DNA from: Bauldia sp963759235
Lineage (GTDB): Bacteria; Pseudomonadota; Alphaproteobacteria; Rhizobiales; Kaistiaceae
Direction of reading: 5' to 3'
DNA length: 64,000 nucleotides
NCBI GenBank assembly: GCA_963759235.1
Contig: CAVWYO010000006.1
Span: 620,001 to 684,000, forward strand
In this document: positions 25,542-34,777 of the stretch, piece by piece
Position numbering within the stretch: position 1 is the stretch's first letter
Layout of the letters: each line of letters begins with the position of its first letter
Notes under the pieces: generated by a model
What the model saw: only the letters and a program-made list of their open reading frames with translations
What the model was told of the DNA's origin: nothing
The model's database searches: none
Position numbers and translations under genes: made by a program

Positions 25542-26009
25542 CTACGATCCGGCCCGCGGCCGATCGAGGTTTACCGGCTCGCACACCACGGTCGGCTCGT
25601 CGTACTCACCGTCCTTATAGACCACGACGACCGCACAAGACGTGCCGTAGACGGCAAGCAAGTCCTCGTCGCTAAGCACCGAAACCACATAACGCATGGC
25701 GTAGAGATAGGTGTCCGGATAGGTGGGCGACGGCGCCTTGACGAACTCGACCAGCTTGATGGTTCGCGGCCACCATCGGATCAACCCGTTCGGGCCGAGC
25801 TGCTCAAATGTCGTCCGGTCGGTGATCATGCCGGTGATCTTGTCGAAGATCGCCTGCGGGAATGCCGCGGCCGCGTTAGCGTCCAGCATCGGCTCAGGAA
25901 CCCTCACCTCCCGTGCGACCGCAGGTGTCAAGAGCCCGATGGCGAGCAGGATGAGGACACAGGCCGTAGCCACGAAGTCCGATCGCTCGTTTGCCGACGC
26001 GTTGCGCAT
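25542..26009 (-). CDS. Secreted hypothetical protein
   Basis: 155 aa, not recognised. The N-terminus has a hydrophobic segment FVATACVLILLAIGLLTPAVA ending in a signal-peptidase-like site. The mature part is acidic and mixed (FDKITGMITDRTTFEQLGPN ... RWWPRTIKLVEFV). Two cysteines occur near the C-terminus (GTSCAVVVVY and VVCEPV), which could form a disulfide. Codon use is like the neighbours. It is divergent from the LuxR-type regulator gene. Confidence 0.65.
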   Translation of the reverse strand: MRNASANERSDFVATACVLILLAIGLLTPAVAREVRVPEPMLDANAAAAFPQAIFDKITGMITDRTTFEQLGPNGLIRWWPRTIKLVEFVKAPSPTYPDTYLYAMRYVVSVLSDEDLLAVYGTSCAVVVVYKDGEYDEPTVVCEPVNLDRPRAGS

Positions 26010-26119
26010 GACGCCCTGCTTCCCACTGGAGTCTGCGGGTTAGCCGACCTGTGCTTTGGAATCATGCCCCAAAGGTGCTATTTTCGTGCCGCAGTTCCGA
26101 GAAGCTCGGGAGAAAAAGC

Positions 26120-27250
26120 GTGGCCAAATCGGCGAGCCGCGCGAAGGGCCGCTTCAAACAGCTTTGTTGCCTCGGCCTGGGCGGTGAGGCTGTCATGCCG
26201 GCCCTACTTGCCGAGCTTCACGCGGTGGTGCCTTCTTACGTCAATGTTTTCCATTTCGCGGACGAGGCGGGCAACCCGGCGAATTTCTACAATCAGCACC
26301 CGGGCTTCGTCGATGTCGCACCGCTTTATGCCGAGTTGTTCTACGAACGGCGCGACCGCGAGATCAAGGGGCTCTCATATTCCGAGGCGAGTGCGTGCCA
26401 GTTCGGTGTCCATGACGCCGAAGCTGCCGTCGGCCCCAGCTGTGAATATGTCCTTCGCTTCAGCGACATCTTCAACCTCATCGGTGTGCCGCTTGGCTAC
26501 GATGCGAACTTCCTGCGCCTGTTCATCCGGGACGGCAAACGTCGGCGCACGCTCGGCGCTATCACCCTTTATCCGTCCATCGGGGCCCGATCTTGGACCG
26601 CCGAGGAGAAGCGCCGCCTTGGGGATCTCGAGCCGTTTTTCGCCTATGCGCTGACCGAGCACGGCGAGGATGCCGATGTCATGACCGACAGCGGCCGGAG
26701 CGGCGTCATCATTGCCGATCCGGAGGGACGGCCGGTCCACCTCTCGGCCGAAGGACGACGACTGCTTTTCCTCGCGACCCATCCGAGCGTAGCGCCCGGC
26801 TCAGCGGTCAGGCGTGTGCCCTTCCTGCCGTCCGCGGTGGCCCGCATTTGTGGAAACCTCTCCCGGGCTTCCTCGGCCGATGCCAAGACGTCGGCACCCG
26901 TCCATCACCACAGGAACATTTGGGGAAGCTTTCGTTTCCGAGCCGAGTGGCTCGACGGGAACGATCCTGCGACCGGACGCATCGCGATCACCGTCACACA
27001 CGAGGAACCGCTGCGGGTCCGTCTCACCCGTGCGGCCGAAGGCCTGCCGCTGACCCGCCGGCAAGCGGAGGTCTGCGTGCTGATGGCGAGCGGCCTCTCA
27101 CGCGACCAGATCGCCGAACGGCTCGGGATCAGCCGGCACACCGCGCGCGAACATGGTCGCTGGATCTACCACAGGCTCAATGTCCACAACCGCAGCGAAC
27201 TGACGGGCAAGCTGATTTTGGCGGGAATGAACGCGACGCCCACCGTCTGA
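26120..27250 (+). CDS. LuxR-family transcriptional regulator
   Basis: 376 aa. The C-terminal GerE-type HTH is clear: PLTRRQAEVCVLMASGLSRD, then QIAERLGISRHTAREHGRWIY and HRLNVHNRSELTGKLI. The N-terminal 300 residues contain no domain that I recognise; they may hold PAS/GAF-like sensor folds (VIIADPEGRPVHLSAEGRRLL resembles a PAS start). The GTG at 26120 follows GGGAGAAAAAG and is preferred over the upstream ATG at 26051, which would add a Cys/Arg-rich leader. It stands alone; targets unknown. Confidence 0.85.
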   Translation: MAKSASRAKGRFKQLCCLGLGGEAVMPALLAELHAVVPSYVNVFHFADEAGNPANFYNQHPGFVDVAPLYAELFYERRDREIKGLSYSEASACQFGVHDAEAAVGPSCEYVLRFSDIFNLIGVPLGYDANFLRLFIRDGKRRRTLGAITLYPSIGARSWTAEEKRRLGDLEPFFAYALTEHGEDADVMTDSGRSGVIIADPEGRPVHLSAEGRRLLFLATHPSVAPGSAVRRVPFLPSAVARICGNLSRASSADAKTSAPVHHHRNIWGSFRFRAEWLDGNDPATGRIAITVTHEEPLRVRLTRAAEGLPLTRRQAEVCVLMASGLSRDQIAERLGISRHTAREHGRWIYHRLNVHNRSELTGKLILAGMNATPTV

Positions 27251-27332
27251 AGTGTGTGGGCGGGCGGCGTCTCCATCGGTCGACCACAAGATGGCAGCAG
27301 GTTCTGCGCGGCGGCGGACGTGCTCTCCCGTG

Positions 27333-27581
27333 CTACTCCAGTGAAATGACGACCCGCTCGTTCTTCTCGTGATCCTCGACCTCCACCAGCTTGCCCGTTG
27401 CGTCAGGCGCCTCGGACAAGCGAACGATCTCGTCCAGGTCGATGCCCTGCTCCTTGAGAGCAGTTACCGCCTTGTTGGGAATAAGATTGGACGCGATCTT
27501 CAAAATGCCGCCCGGAACGGTGACGGTGGTCGCCGGCTTCTGCTCGTTTCCCTTGAACACGCGGACCTTCAAATCGGACAT
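27333..27581 (-). CDS. Small conserved-looking hypothetical protein
   Basis: 82 aa beginning MSDLKVRVFKGNEQKPATTV, rich in charged residues, no membrane segment or signal. AAGGGAAAAG before the ATG at 27581 supports the start. The pattern of short beta strands (LKVRVF, TVTVPGG, KLVEVEDH) suggests a small cytoplasmic beta-rich fold. I do not recognise the family. It is divergent from the DUF4336 gene with a 119-base gap. Confidence 0.7.
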   Translation of the reverse strand: MSDLKVRVFKGNEQKPATTVTVPGGILKIASNLIPNKAVTALKEQGIDLDEIVRLSEAPDATGKLVEVEDHEKNERVVISLE

Positions 27582-27700
27582 GGCTTTTCCCTTCTGCGAT
27601 TTTCCGGCAAGGGACCTCGGTCGGATCGCCTTCGCCTTGATTTGGGGCAAACCGTCGAGATTGCGCAGCGCACGCGCCCACGACGTCGCCAGGGGGAAGC

Positions 27701-28411
27701 ATGCCACTGGTGCTTGAAGAGTACATCGCCGGACGGATTTGGCTTTGCCGCTATCCGGTCAAATACATGGGCATGGAATTTGATGCCCGCATGACCGTCA
27801 TCCGGCTACCCGACGGCAATCTGATATTGCACTCCCCTTGCGAGATCGACGACCAACTGACGCGCTCCCTCGGCGAACTGGGTAAGGTCGCCTGCATCGT
27901 TGCGCCGGGAACTTTTCACTATTTGCATGTGCCCGCCGCTCAAGCGGCTTTTCCCGAAGCGGAAACCTTCATCTGCCCGGGAATCGAACAGAAGTGTCCC
28001 GAGCTGAAATTCGACTGGCTGTTGGGCGACACCGCGCCCGCGGCCTGGGCTGACCAGCTCGACCAAGTCCTGGTGCGCGGCAACCGCTGGATTTGGGAAG
28101 TGGCCTTCTTCCATCGCGATACCAAGACGCTCATCCTGGTCGATCTGGTTGAGAATATTACCAACTCAACGCCCCGTGCCAGTTGGCAACTGAAACTCTG
28201 GTGGAAGGTGGTGTTCCACATGTGGAATACGCCGAAACCCGCACCCGAATATCAGCTCGGCTGGAGCGACAAGAAAGCCGCGCGTGCGTCGCTGCAGCGC
28301 ATTTTGAAGTGGGAGTTCCAGCGCGTAATCCTCGCTCACGGCGACTTGATCGAAGCCGACGCCCGACAGGTGGTCGAAAAGGCCTGGGAAAAGCCGCTGT
28401 CCGGAGACTGA
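27701..28411 (+). CDS. DUF4336 domain protein (metallo-hydrolase-like fold)
   Basis: 236 aa. The order MGMEFDARMTVIRLPDGNLILHS ... VACIVAPGTFHYLHVPAAQ ... NRWIWEVAFFHRDTKTLILVDLV ... VILAHGDLIEAD is that of DUF4336, a family distantly related to the metallo-beta-lactamase fold in which the classical HxHxDH is replaced by H-rich sites (HYLH, FHRDT, AHGD). No signal peptide. Function unknown. It precedes the rpmH promoter and is not part of that operon. Confidence 0.8.
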   Translation: MPLVLEEYIAGRIWLCRYPVKYMGMEFDARMTVIRLPDGNLILHSPCEIDDQLTRSLGELGKVACIVAPGTFHYLHVPAAQAAFPEAETFICPGIEQKCPELKFDWLLGDTAPAAWADQLDQVLVRGNRWIWEVAFFHRDTKTLILVDLVENITNSTPRASWQLKLWWKVVFHMWNTPKPAPEYQLGWSDKKAARASLQRILKWEFQRVILAHGDLIEADARQVVEKAWEKPLSGD

Positions 28412-28530
28412 GCCTTGGTCGCGGCGACGCGTGGGGTCCCTTCGCCGATCGGGTCTACCGGTCGGGGGAATGGACGGGCTTTGCCCGCTTCGCTTGCGAG
28501 GATCGCGCGGCGAGACCGCCGGCTGCGACG

Positions 28531-28559
28531 TTGACTTGATTCGGCCCGCTCCTTATAAG
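28531..28559 (+). promoter_or_regulatory. Sigma-70-type promoter of the rpmH-rnpA-yidC operon
   Basis: TTGACT and TATAAG hexamers with an exact 17-base spacer, the -10 ending 33 bases before the rpmH start codon. It is the best housekeeping promoter match in the window, as expected for a ribosomal protein gene. Confidence 0.8.
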
Positions 28560-28592
28560 CCCGACGCATTCCCGCCGCGCGGAGACGTCGAA

Positions 28593-28727
28593 ATGAAACG
28601 GACCTATCAACCGAGCAAATTGGTGCGAAAGCGCCGGCACGGCTTCCGCGCCCGGATGGCGACCAAGGGAGGCCGGAAGGTTATTGCGGCGCGCCGGGCC
28701 CGGGGTCGCAAACGGCTGTCCGCCTGA
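28593..28727 (+). CDS. rpmH: 50S ribosomal protein L34
   Basis: 44-aa, highly basic ribosomal protein; MKRTYQPSKLVRKRRHGFRA continuing with RMATKGGRKVIAARRARGRK is the canonical L34 sequence. Structural component near the 50S subunit base. First gene of the classical rpmH-rnpA-yidC operon, directly downstream of a strong promoter. Confidence 0.98.
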   Translation: MKRTYQPSKLVRKRRHGFRARMATKGGRKVIAARRARGRKRLSA

Positions 28728-28755
28728 ATCCCGGCGGGCGGGCGACCCTTGGTCG

Positions 28756-29112
28756 ATGGAACGGCTGAGGCGTCGTGGTGATTTTCGCGCAGTGGGACGG
28801 GGGCGTCGGGTATCGCGCCCCGGCTTTGTGTTGCAGGCGTTGCGATCGGCGGAGAACGGCCGTCCACCACGTTTCGGCTTCACCGTGACGAAGAAGATCG
28901 GCAACGCGGTCGTGCGGAACCGTATTCGCCGCCGACTGAAGGAGGCCGTGAGACTTTTGGCTGGCGAGGTGGCTTCTCCGGGCACCGATTACGTCTTGAT
29001 CGGGCGCCGTGCCGCTTTAAGCCTTCCTTTTGACCGACTCGTTGACGATCTAAGAAGCGGAATGACGGCGCTGTCGCAGAACCAGACTGCCGGAGACAGG
29101 TCCGGGACATGA
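28756..29112 (+). CDS. rnpA: Ribonuclease P protein component
   Basis: 118 aa. Protein subunit of RNase P, which trims the 5' leaders of tRNA precursors together with the catalytic RNA. The signature VTKKIGNAVVRNRIRRRLKEA (RNR motif) is present at residues 48-68. The ATG at 28756 (MERLRRRGDFRAVGRGRRVS) is the family start; the frame is open further upstream into rpmH. Its stop overlaps the yidC start codons (ATGATG). Confidence 0.97.
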   Translation: MERLRRRGDFRAVGRGRRVSRPGFVLQALRSAENGRPPRFGFTVTKKIGNAVVRNRIRRRLKEAVRLLAGEVASPGTDYVLIGRRAALSLPFDRLVDDLRSGMTALSQNQTAGDRSGT

Positions 29113-31142
29113 TGGACAACAAGAACTTCCTTATCGCCATCGCGCTTTCGCTCGCGGTTCTTATCGGCTGGCAATATTTTATCGCCGGCCCGCAAATCGA
29201 GCGCCAGCAGCAATTGGCCGAGCAGCAGCAGGCGGCCACCACGGCGAACCAACCGGCCGCCGAGACCGCCGCGCCGTCCACGCCGAGTGAACCGGGGACC
29301 GCGCCAACCGCCGCGCCGTCGGCTGCCGGAGCGACCACGACCTTGACCCGCGAGCAGGCTATTGCCGAGTCGCCCCGCGTGCCGATCAACACGGCGAGCG
29401 TCTCCGGGTCGATCGATCTGCGCGGCGGCCGGATCGACGATCTTCGGCTCAACGATTTCCATGACACGGTCGACCCGAACAGCCCGACCATCGTTCTGTT
29501 ATCGCCGGCCGACGCCCCCGACGGCTATTTCGCCGAGTTCGGCTGGATCGCGAAGACCGACGTCGCCTCGCTGCCCGGCCCAGACACGGTCTGGAGCGCG
29601 CCGGCCGGCGCCACGCTTTCGGTGGGCAATCCGGTGACGCTCACCTATGACAACGGCAAGGGCCTCACCTTCAGCCGCAAGATCGAGATCGACGACCACT
29701 ACATGTTCACCGTCACCGACTCGGTGTCCAATGCCTCGGGAACCGCGGTCGACCTGACGCCCTATGGGCGGGTCACCCGCTTCAACGAACCGGTGCTCCA
29801 CGGCTCGTACATTCTCCATGAGGGCATGATCGGCGTCTTCGGCAGCGACGGGCTGGACGAGGTCAAATACAGCTCGCTCAAGGACGAGCCGGAGATGACC
29901 AAGGCGCCGGTGACCCGGGGCTGGCTCGGCATCACCGACAAATACTGGGCGACGGCGCTGGTTCCCCCCGCCGACCAGGAATTCACCGGACGCTTCGTCC
30001 GGTCGACCGACCCGACCGTCCGCTACCAGGCGGATTTCAGCGGCACGCCGGTCACGGTTCCGGCCAACGGCAGCGCCAAGTCGACCAGCCACCTGTTCGC
30101 CGGCGCCAAGCAGGTTTCGGTGGTCGACGGCTATCAGAAGACCTACGACATCGAGAGCTTCGACCTGCTGATCGACTGGGGGTGGTTCTATTTCATCACC
30201 AAGCCGATGTTCTTCCTCATCGACTGGTTGTACCGGTTCTTCGGCAATTTCGGCGTCGCCATCCTCGCCGTCACGGTGATGGTCAAGCTCCTGTTCTTCC
30301 CGCTTGCCAACAAGTCCTACAAGTCGATGAGCGCGATGAAGAAGGTGCAGCCGCAGATGGCCGAGCTGCGCGAGCGCTACAAGGACGACAAGGTCAAGCA
30401 GCAGCAAGCGCTGATGGAGCTCTACAAGAAGGAGAAGATCAATCCGCTTGCCGGCTGCTGGCCGATCGCAATCCAGATCCCGGTCTTCTTCTCGCTCTAC
30501 AAGGTGCTGTACGTCACCATCGAGATGCGGCACGCGCCGTTCTTCGGCTGGATCCAGGACCTCTCCTCGCCCGATCCCACCACGATCTTCAACCTGTTCG
30601 GGCTGATCCCGTGGGTTCCCCCGTCATACCTGATGATCGGCATCTGGCCGCTCCTGATGGGCGCCTCGATGTTCGTGCAGATGCGGCTCAACCCGACCCC
30701 GCCCGACCCGACCCAGCGGCTCATCTTCACCTGGATGCCGCTGATCTTCATGTTCATGCTGGCGCGATTCCCGGCCGGGCTGGTCATCTACTGGGCGTGG
30801 AACAACACCCTGTCGGTCACCCAGCAATATTTCATCATGCGACGCCAGGGCGTCGAGGTGAACCTCCTCGGCAACATCAAGGAGACGCTCGGCCTCAAGA
30901 AGCCGGCATCGCCGCCTGCCCCGGCGTCCGGCAAGGGCGGCACGGACAAGCCGAAGTCGAGCGCCGCGCCGGCGGAAGCCGCAGAGACCGACGGACCGGT
31001 TGCCCGGCCGAAGACGGCGCAGGCGAAGGCGATCACGCCCAAGAAGAAGGGGCAGACCAAGACCGGCAGCAAGCAAGCGCCGAAGGCCCGGAAGCCGCGC
31101 GAGCCGGCCAAGCCTCCGCGGCCGGCCGAAGCCGAGGGCTAG
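29112..31142 (+). CDS. yidC: Membrane protein insertase YidC
   Basis: About 676 aa. Inserts and folds inner-membrane proteins, alone or with SecYEG. The N-terminal anchor NFLIAIALSLAVLIGWQYF is followed by a Gln/Ala/Pro-rich linker and a large periplasmic beta domain. The conserved core then begins near residue 370 (FGVAILAVTVMVKLLFFPLA) with the cytoplasmic helical hairpin MKKVQPQMAELRERYKDDK and the remaining membrane helices. The C-terminal tail (from about residue 595) is unusually long, about 80 residues, Lys/Ala/Pro-rich and basic, as seen in some alphaproteobacteria, and could contact ribosomes. An ATG three bases earlier (29109) is an alternative start. Confidence 0.97.
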   Translation: MDNKNFLIAIALSLAVLIGWQYFIAGPQIERQQQLAEQQQAATTANQPAAETAAPSTPSEPGTAPTAAPSAAGATTTLTREQAIAESPRVPINTASVSGSIDLRGGRIDDLRLNDFHDTVDPNSPTIVLLSPADAPDGYFAEFGWIAKTDVASLPGPDTVWSAPAGATLSVGNPVTLTYDNGKGLTFSRKIEIDDHYMFTVTDSVSNASGTAVDLTPYGRVTRFNEPVLHGSYILHEGMIGVFGSDGLDEVKYSSLKDEPEMTKAPVTRGWLGITDKYWATALVPPADQEFTGRFVRSTDPTVRYQADFSGTPVTVPANGSAKSTSHLFAGAKQVSVVDGYQKTYDIESFDLLIDWGWFYFITKPMFFLIDWLYRFFGNFGVAILAVTVMVKLLFFPLANKSYKSMSAMKKVQPQMAELRERYKDDKVKQQQALMELYKKEKINPLAGCWPIAIQIPVFFSLYKVLYVTIEMRHAPFFGWIQDLSSPDPTTIFNLFGLIPWVPPSYLMIGIWPLLMGASMFVQMRLNPTPPDPTQRLIFTWMPLIFMFMLARFPAGLVIYWAWNNTLSVTQQYFIMRRQGVEVNLLGNIKETLGLKKPASPPAPASGKGGTDKPKSSAAPAEAAETDGPVARPKTAQAKAITPKKKGQTKTGSKQAPKARKPREPAKPPRPAEAEG

Positions 31143-31203
31143 GCGGCGCCCGCGCCGGTCATCGACCCCGATAATCGCGGCCGCGATCTGGGCGGACCGA
31201 GCC

Positions 31204-31863
31204 ATGCCCGACGCCGACGACGGGAAGACGGAATGGATCGAGGCAGGGCGGCTTCTCTTCGCCCGCCCCTGGCGCTTTGTCATGGGCGTCGGCTCGGTCG
31301 CCGGACTGCCGCCGCCCGACGGTATCGAGATCGCCTTCGCCGGCCGCTCGAATGTCGGCAAGTCGTCGCTGATCAACGCACTGACCGGGCGGAAGGTCCT
31401 GGCGCGCACGTCGAACACGCCCGGCCGCACCCGCGAACTGAATCTCTTCACGGCCGACGCCGGCCTCGCCATCATGGACATGCCGGGCTACGGCTATGCG
31501 CGGGCGCCGAAGCGAGAGATCGGCAACTGGACCCAACTCATTTTCGACTACCTCCGCGGCCGGCCGAATCTGCGGCGGGTCTACCTGCTGGTCGACGCCC
31601 GCCACGGCCTGAAGGCGAGCGATCTCGACGCACTTGACCTCCTCGACAAGGCGGCGGTCTCCTATCAGATCGTGCTCACCAAGTGCGACGAGCCGAAAGC
31701 GGAAGCGCTCGCGCGGGTGGTCGCCGAGACGAAGGCGGCGGTCGCCAAGCGGCCGGCGGCGCATCCGGACGTTCTCGCCACGTCGGCCCGCGCCGGCGAG
31801 GGCATCGCCGAACTCAGGGCGGAGATTGCGGATCTTCCGATCTCGGCCGCGGAGCGTCGATGA
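31204..31863 (+). CDS. engB: Ribosome biogenesis GTP-binding protein EngB (YsxC/YihA)
   Basis: 219-aa GTPase needed for 50S assembly. The G boxes are G1 GRSNVGKSSLINAL, G2/G3 region NTPGRTRELN and DMPGYGYA, G4 LTKCDE and G5 ATSARAGEG. The ATG at 31204 begins MPDADDGKTEWIEAGRLLFA. Downstream of yidC by 61 bases as in other Hyphomicrobiales. Its stop directly abuts the stop of a convergent small gene. Confidence 0.96.
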   Translation: MPDADDGKTEWIEAGRLLFARPWRFVMGVGSVAGLPPPDGIEIAFAGRSNVGKSSLINALTGRKVLARTSNTPGRTRELNLFTADAGLAIMDMPGYGYARAPKREIGNWTQLIFDYLRGRPNLRRVYLLVDARHGLKASDLDALDLLDKAAVSYQIVLTKCDEPKAEALARVVAETKAAVAKRPAAHPDVLATSARAGEGIAELRAEIADLPISAAERR

Positions 31864-32151
31864 CTACGCCTTGACGATCGACTGATAATAGGCCCGGTAG
31901 TAGATGATGTAGCAGGCAAGCGGCGCCGGCAGATTGGGATATTCTTCCTTGGCCGCGGCGGCGGCGAGACCGCCGGCGGTCAATTGCTGCGCCAAGCCGC
32001 CAAGGAGATTGGCCAGCGCCGGATCGTCGGCGCCCCGCGAGGCCATGTGGACCAGCCGGCGTTCGAGCGCGTCGCAGGGCGAGGGAGTGCGTTCGACCAG
32101 CAAGGGAAGGGCGGCGGCGACAATGAGCAGGATAACAATTATACGAACCAT
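31864..32151 (-). CDS. Small exported hypothetical protein
   Basis: 95 aa, not recognised. N-terminus MVRIIVILLIVAAALPLLVE is a hydrophobic signal or anchor, followed by an Ala-rich helical part (LANLLGGLAQQLTAGGLAAA) and a Tyr-rich C-terminus (YIIYYRAYYQSIV). The stop codon touches the engB stop with no gap. The upstream 230 bases are AT-rich relative to the genome and may hold its promoter. Confidence 0.6.
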   Translation of the reverse strand: MVRIIVILLIVAAALPLLVERTPSPCDALERRLVHMASRGADDPALANLLGGLAQQLTAGGLAAAAAKEEYPNLPAPLACYIIYYRAYYQSIVKA

Positions 32152-32380
32152 ATTCTGTCCTTTAAAATATTGATTGCCTAGAGCGGTTGATCAAGGCAGA
32201 GGAGACTATGATTTCTACTCACAGACGCTAAACTTTTATTGAAAGGCGATCAGACTTTCAAGGGTCGAGTGTGAACCTGTCCGACGGCGGCGGCAGGTCG
32301 ATCGCGGCGCCAATTTGGCGCTCCGGCCGCCGCGGGTCGCCGTGCTAGGCTCGGGCGTTTTCTCCGTGAGGGACGTCTCC

Positions 32381-32974
32381 ATGCGCGCCGTGATCGTTGC
32401 CGTCTGCAGCCTGTTCTGTCTTGCGACATCGGCGATCGCCAATCCGCCGGAGCCGCGCCACAGCACCGATCCCGACCGCTGCCGCTGGGAATGGATGTCG
32501 GGCGGCGGGCTCGGCGTGTGGGCGGAGCGCTGCGCGTTCGACACCGGCCTCTGGCAACTCCGCTACGAGGCCGATCTGCCCGGGTTCATCCTGACCCTCG
32601 ACGGCGAAGACGACGTGACCGTCCTCCAGCTGTTCACCAAGCCGGCCAGCGCCGACATCTCGGCGATCCTGCCGGAGCTGCGTCGTCGCGGCTACACGGC
32701 GGACGACGACGAATGCGTCTTCAAGCCGCTCGACATCGGCCAGCCGGACGGGCCGGTCGCCTTCTTCGACATCCAGCCGACCAGCCGCCTCAAGACGAAG
32801 TTCGAAATGACGCCCGACGATATCGTGCCCGACCCGCCATGCGGCGACTACGGCTGGTCGACCCACGGCGTTCGCTATTTCATGACCGACACCCGTTTTC
32901 CCGATCGCGTCGTCTATATCGATATCGGGCAGGACGGCTTGATGTTCGACGAGAAGACGGTGACTCTGCAATGA
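32381..32974 (+). CDS. Secreted hypothetical protein
   Basis: 197 aa, family not recognised. The signal peptide is MRAVIVAVCSLFCLATSAIA, cleaved before NPPEP. The mature part has four cysteines in conserved-looking contexts (DRCRWEWMS, ERCAFDTG, DECVFKPL, PPCGDYGW), which suggests two periplasmic disulfides, and alternating beta-like strands. Precedes the argB promoter; probably monocistronic. Codon use is normal for this genome. Confidence 0.7.
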   Translation: MRAVIVAVCSLFCLATSAIANPPEPRHSTDPDRCRWEWMSGGGLGVWAERCAFDTGLWQLRYEADLPGFILTLDGEDDVTVLQLFTKPASADISAILPELRRRGYTADDDECVFKPLDIGQPDGPVAFFDIQPTSRLKTKFEMTPDDIVPDPPCGDYGWSTHGVRYFMTDTRFPDRVVYIDIGQDGLMFDEKTVTLQ

Positions 32975-32993
32975 GGCGCGCGGCGGCCCGTAA

Positions 32994-33022
32994 TTGTCGG
33001 GCTTGTCGTCAACCTCTATAGA
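32994..33022 (+). promoter_or_regulatory. Sigma-70-type promoter upstream of argB
   Basis: TTGTCG and TATAGA hexamers with a 17-base spacer, the -10 ending 29 bases before the argB start. Good match to the housekeeping consensus; direct evidence for a start site is lacking. Confidence 0.55.
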
Positions 33023-33051
33023 GCCGCCCAACTGCCTTCGAGAAGGATCGC

Positions 33052-33957
33052 ATGGACGCCAACTACGATCAGGAGACCGAAAACGCCATCGCGCGGGCGC
33101 GCCTGATTTCGGCGGCTTTGCCCTATATGCTGCGCTACGAGGGCAAGATCGTCGTGGTGAAATACGGCGGTCACGCGATGGGCGACCCGGAGCTCTCCGA
33201 GGCCTTCGCCCGCGACGTCACCATGCTTGAAACGTCCGGCGTCCGCCCGGTCGTCGTGCATGGCGGCGGCCCGCAGATCGGCGAGATGCTGAAGAAGCTC
33301 GACATCCAGTCCGAGTTCCGGGCCGGGCTGCGCGTCACCGACAAACGCACCGTCCACGTGGTCGAGATGGTGCTGGCCGGCTCGATCAACAAGGAGATCG
33401 TCATGGCGATCAACGCCGAGGGCGGCAAGGCGGTCGGCCTTTCCGGCAAGGACGGCAACATGGTCGTCGCCGAGAAGGTGACACGCACCGAGGTTGATCC
33501 CGATTCCAATATCGAAAAGGTGATCGATCTCGGCTTTGTCGGCGAGCCGAAGCGGGTCAACCGGGCGGTCATCGACATGCTACTCGGCGCCGAACTGATC
33601 CCGGTCATCGCTCCGGTGGCGCCCGGCGCCGACGGCGAGACCTACAACGTCAACGCCGACACCTTCGCCGGCGCCATCGCCGGCGCCCTCGGCGCGGCGC
33701 GGCTCCTTTTCCTCACCGACGTTCCCGGCGTTCTCGACAAGGACGGCAAGCTGATCAAGCAGCTCACGGTGGCGGAGGTCAAGGCGCTGATCGCCGACGG
33801 CACCGTCCACGGCGGCATGATCCCCAAGGTCGAAACCTGTATCGACGCGCTCAACCGCGGCGTCGAAGGCGTCGTTATCCTCAACGGCAGAACGCCGCAC
33901 GCGGTGCTGCTCGAGCTCTTCACCGACCATGGCGCAGGGACGCTGATCCTGCCATGA
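33052..33957 (+). CDS. argB: Acetylglutamate kinase
   Basis: 301 aa. Phosphorylates N-acetyl-L-glutamate, the second step of arginine biosynthesis. IVVVKYGGHAMGDPELSEAF (catalytic Lys, glycine loop) and PVVVHGGGPQIGEMLKKLDI are the conserved substrate and ATP motifs, with EAEGG... replaced by the usual NAEGGKAVGLSGKDGN later. Family-length. The stop overlaps the next gene start (ATGA), so it is translationally coupled with the HAD phosphatase, a common order in Hyphomicrobiales. Confidence 0.97.
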   Translation: MDANYDQETENAIARARLISAALPYMLRYEGKIVVVKYGGHAMGDPELSEAFARDVTMLETSGVRPVVVHGGGPQIGEMLKKLDIQSEFRAGLRVTDKRTVHVVEMVLAGSINKEIVMAINAEGGKAVGLSGKDGNMVVAEKVTRTEVDPDSNIEKVIDLGFVGEPKRVNRAVIDMLLGAELIPVIAPVAPGADGETYNVNADTFAGAIAGALGAARLLFLTDVPGVLDKDGKLIKQLTVAEVKALIADGTVHGGMIPKVETCIDALNRGVEGVVILNGRTPHAVLLELFTDHGAGTLILP

Positions 33958-34706
33958 ACGACACCGCCTCGCGCCAGCCGAACGGTGGTCACGATATTGG
34001 CGATCTCGAGCCTTTCGTCGTGGTCGATGCCTGGATCTTCGACCTCGACAACACCCTCTATCCGCGCCACACGGACCTGTTTCACCAGGTCGTCGCGCGC
34101 ATGCGCCACTACATCCAGCAGGTCCTCAACATCGGCCCGGCCGAGGCGCAGCGGCTTCAGAAGGACTACTATCAACGCTACGGCACCACCCTGCGCGGCC
34201 TGATGGAGGAGCACGGCGTCGCCCCCGACGCCTTCCTCGAATTTGTCCACGACATCGACTACAGCCCAGTCGAGGCCAACCCGAGCCTTGCCGCGGCGAT
34301 CGAACGGCTGCCAGGACGGAAATTCATCCTGACCAACGGCTCGCGGGCGCATGCCGAACGGGTCGTCGAGCGGTTGGGGGTCACCAACTACTTCGAGGAC
34401 ATCTTCGATATCGTCCGCTCGAAGCTGCTGCCCAAACCCAATCGCGAGACCTACGAGCGCTTTATCGCCGCCACCCGGATAGACCCGCAACGCGCGACCA
34501 TGTTCGAGGACCTGTCGCGCAATCTCCAGGTGCCCGCCGCGCTCGGCATGGCTACGATATTGGTGGTTCCCGATGCCGCCGGGGAGGCCGTTGAGGAAGA
34601 CTGGGAGATGGAGGGCCGCGACGCCCCCCACGTCAAGTTTCAGACCGACGATCTCAGCGCCTTTCTCGACCGCGTGCTCGAGGCGATCGCATCGCGTCGG
34701 ATCTAG
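33954..34706 (+). CDS. HAD-family pyrimidine 5'-nucleotidase
   Basis: 250-aa phosphatase of the SDT1-like HAD group acting on pyrimidine nucleoside monophosphates. Motif I is IFDLDNTLYPRHTDLF (two catalytic Asp), motif II ILTNGSRAHAERV, motif III Lys in LLPKPNRETY and motif IV FEDLSRNLQVP. The cap domain is the helical type I insertion between motifs I and II. Translationally coupled to argB by a 4-base overlap. Substrate range inferred from the family. Confidence 0.9.
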   Translation: MNDTASRQPNGGHDIGDLEPFVVVDAWIFDLDNTLYPRHTDLFHQVVARMRHYIQQVLNIGPAEAQRLQKDYYQRYGTTLRGLMEEHGVAPDAFLEFVHDIDYSPVEANPSLAAAIERLPGRKFILTNGSRAHAERVVERLGVTNYFEDIFDIVRSKLLPKPNRETYERFIAATRIDPQRATMFEDLSRNLQVPAALGMATILVVPDAAGEAVEEDWEMEGRDAPHVKFQTDDLSAFLDRVLEAIASRRI

Positions 34707-34777
34707 TTCAGTGGCATCATGACGGCGGGCCGGAAACGCGCCCGTTCATGGACCCGAAACACTCGGAGCACCCCGCG

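Noticed and set aside
32188..32201. TTGATCAA-like string as a second FNR site
   Set aside because: Lacks the four-base spacer of the FNR/FixK palindrome; likely chance in an AT-rich spacer.
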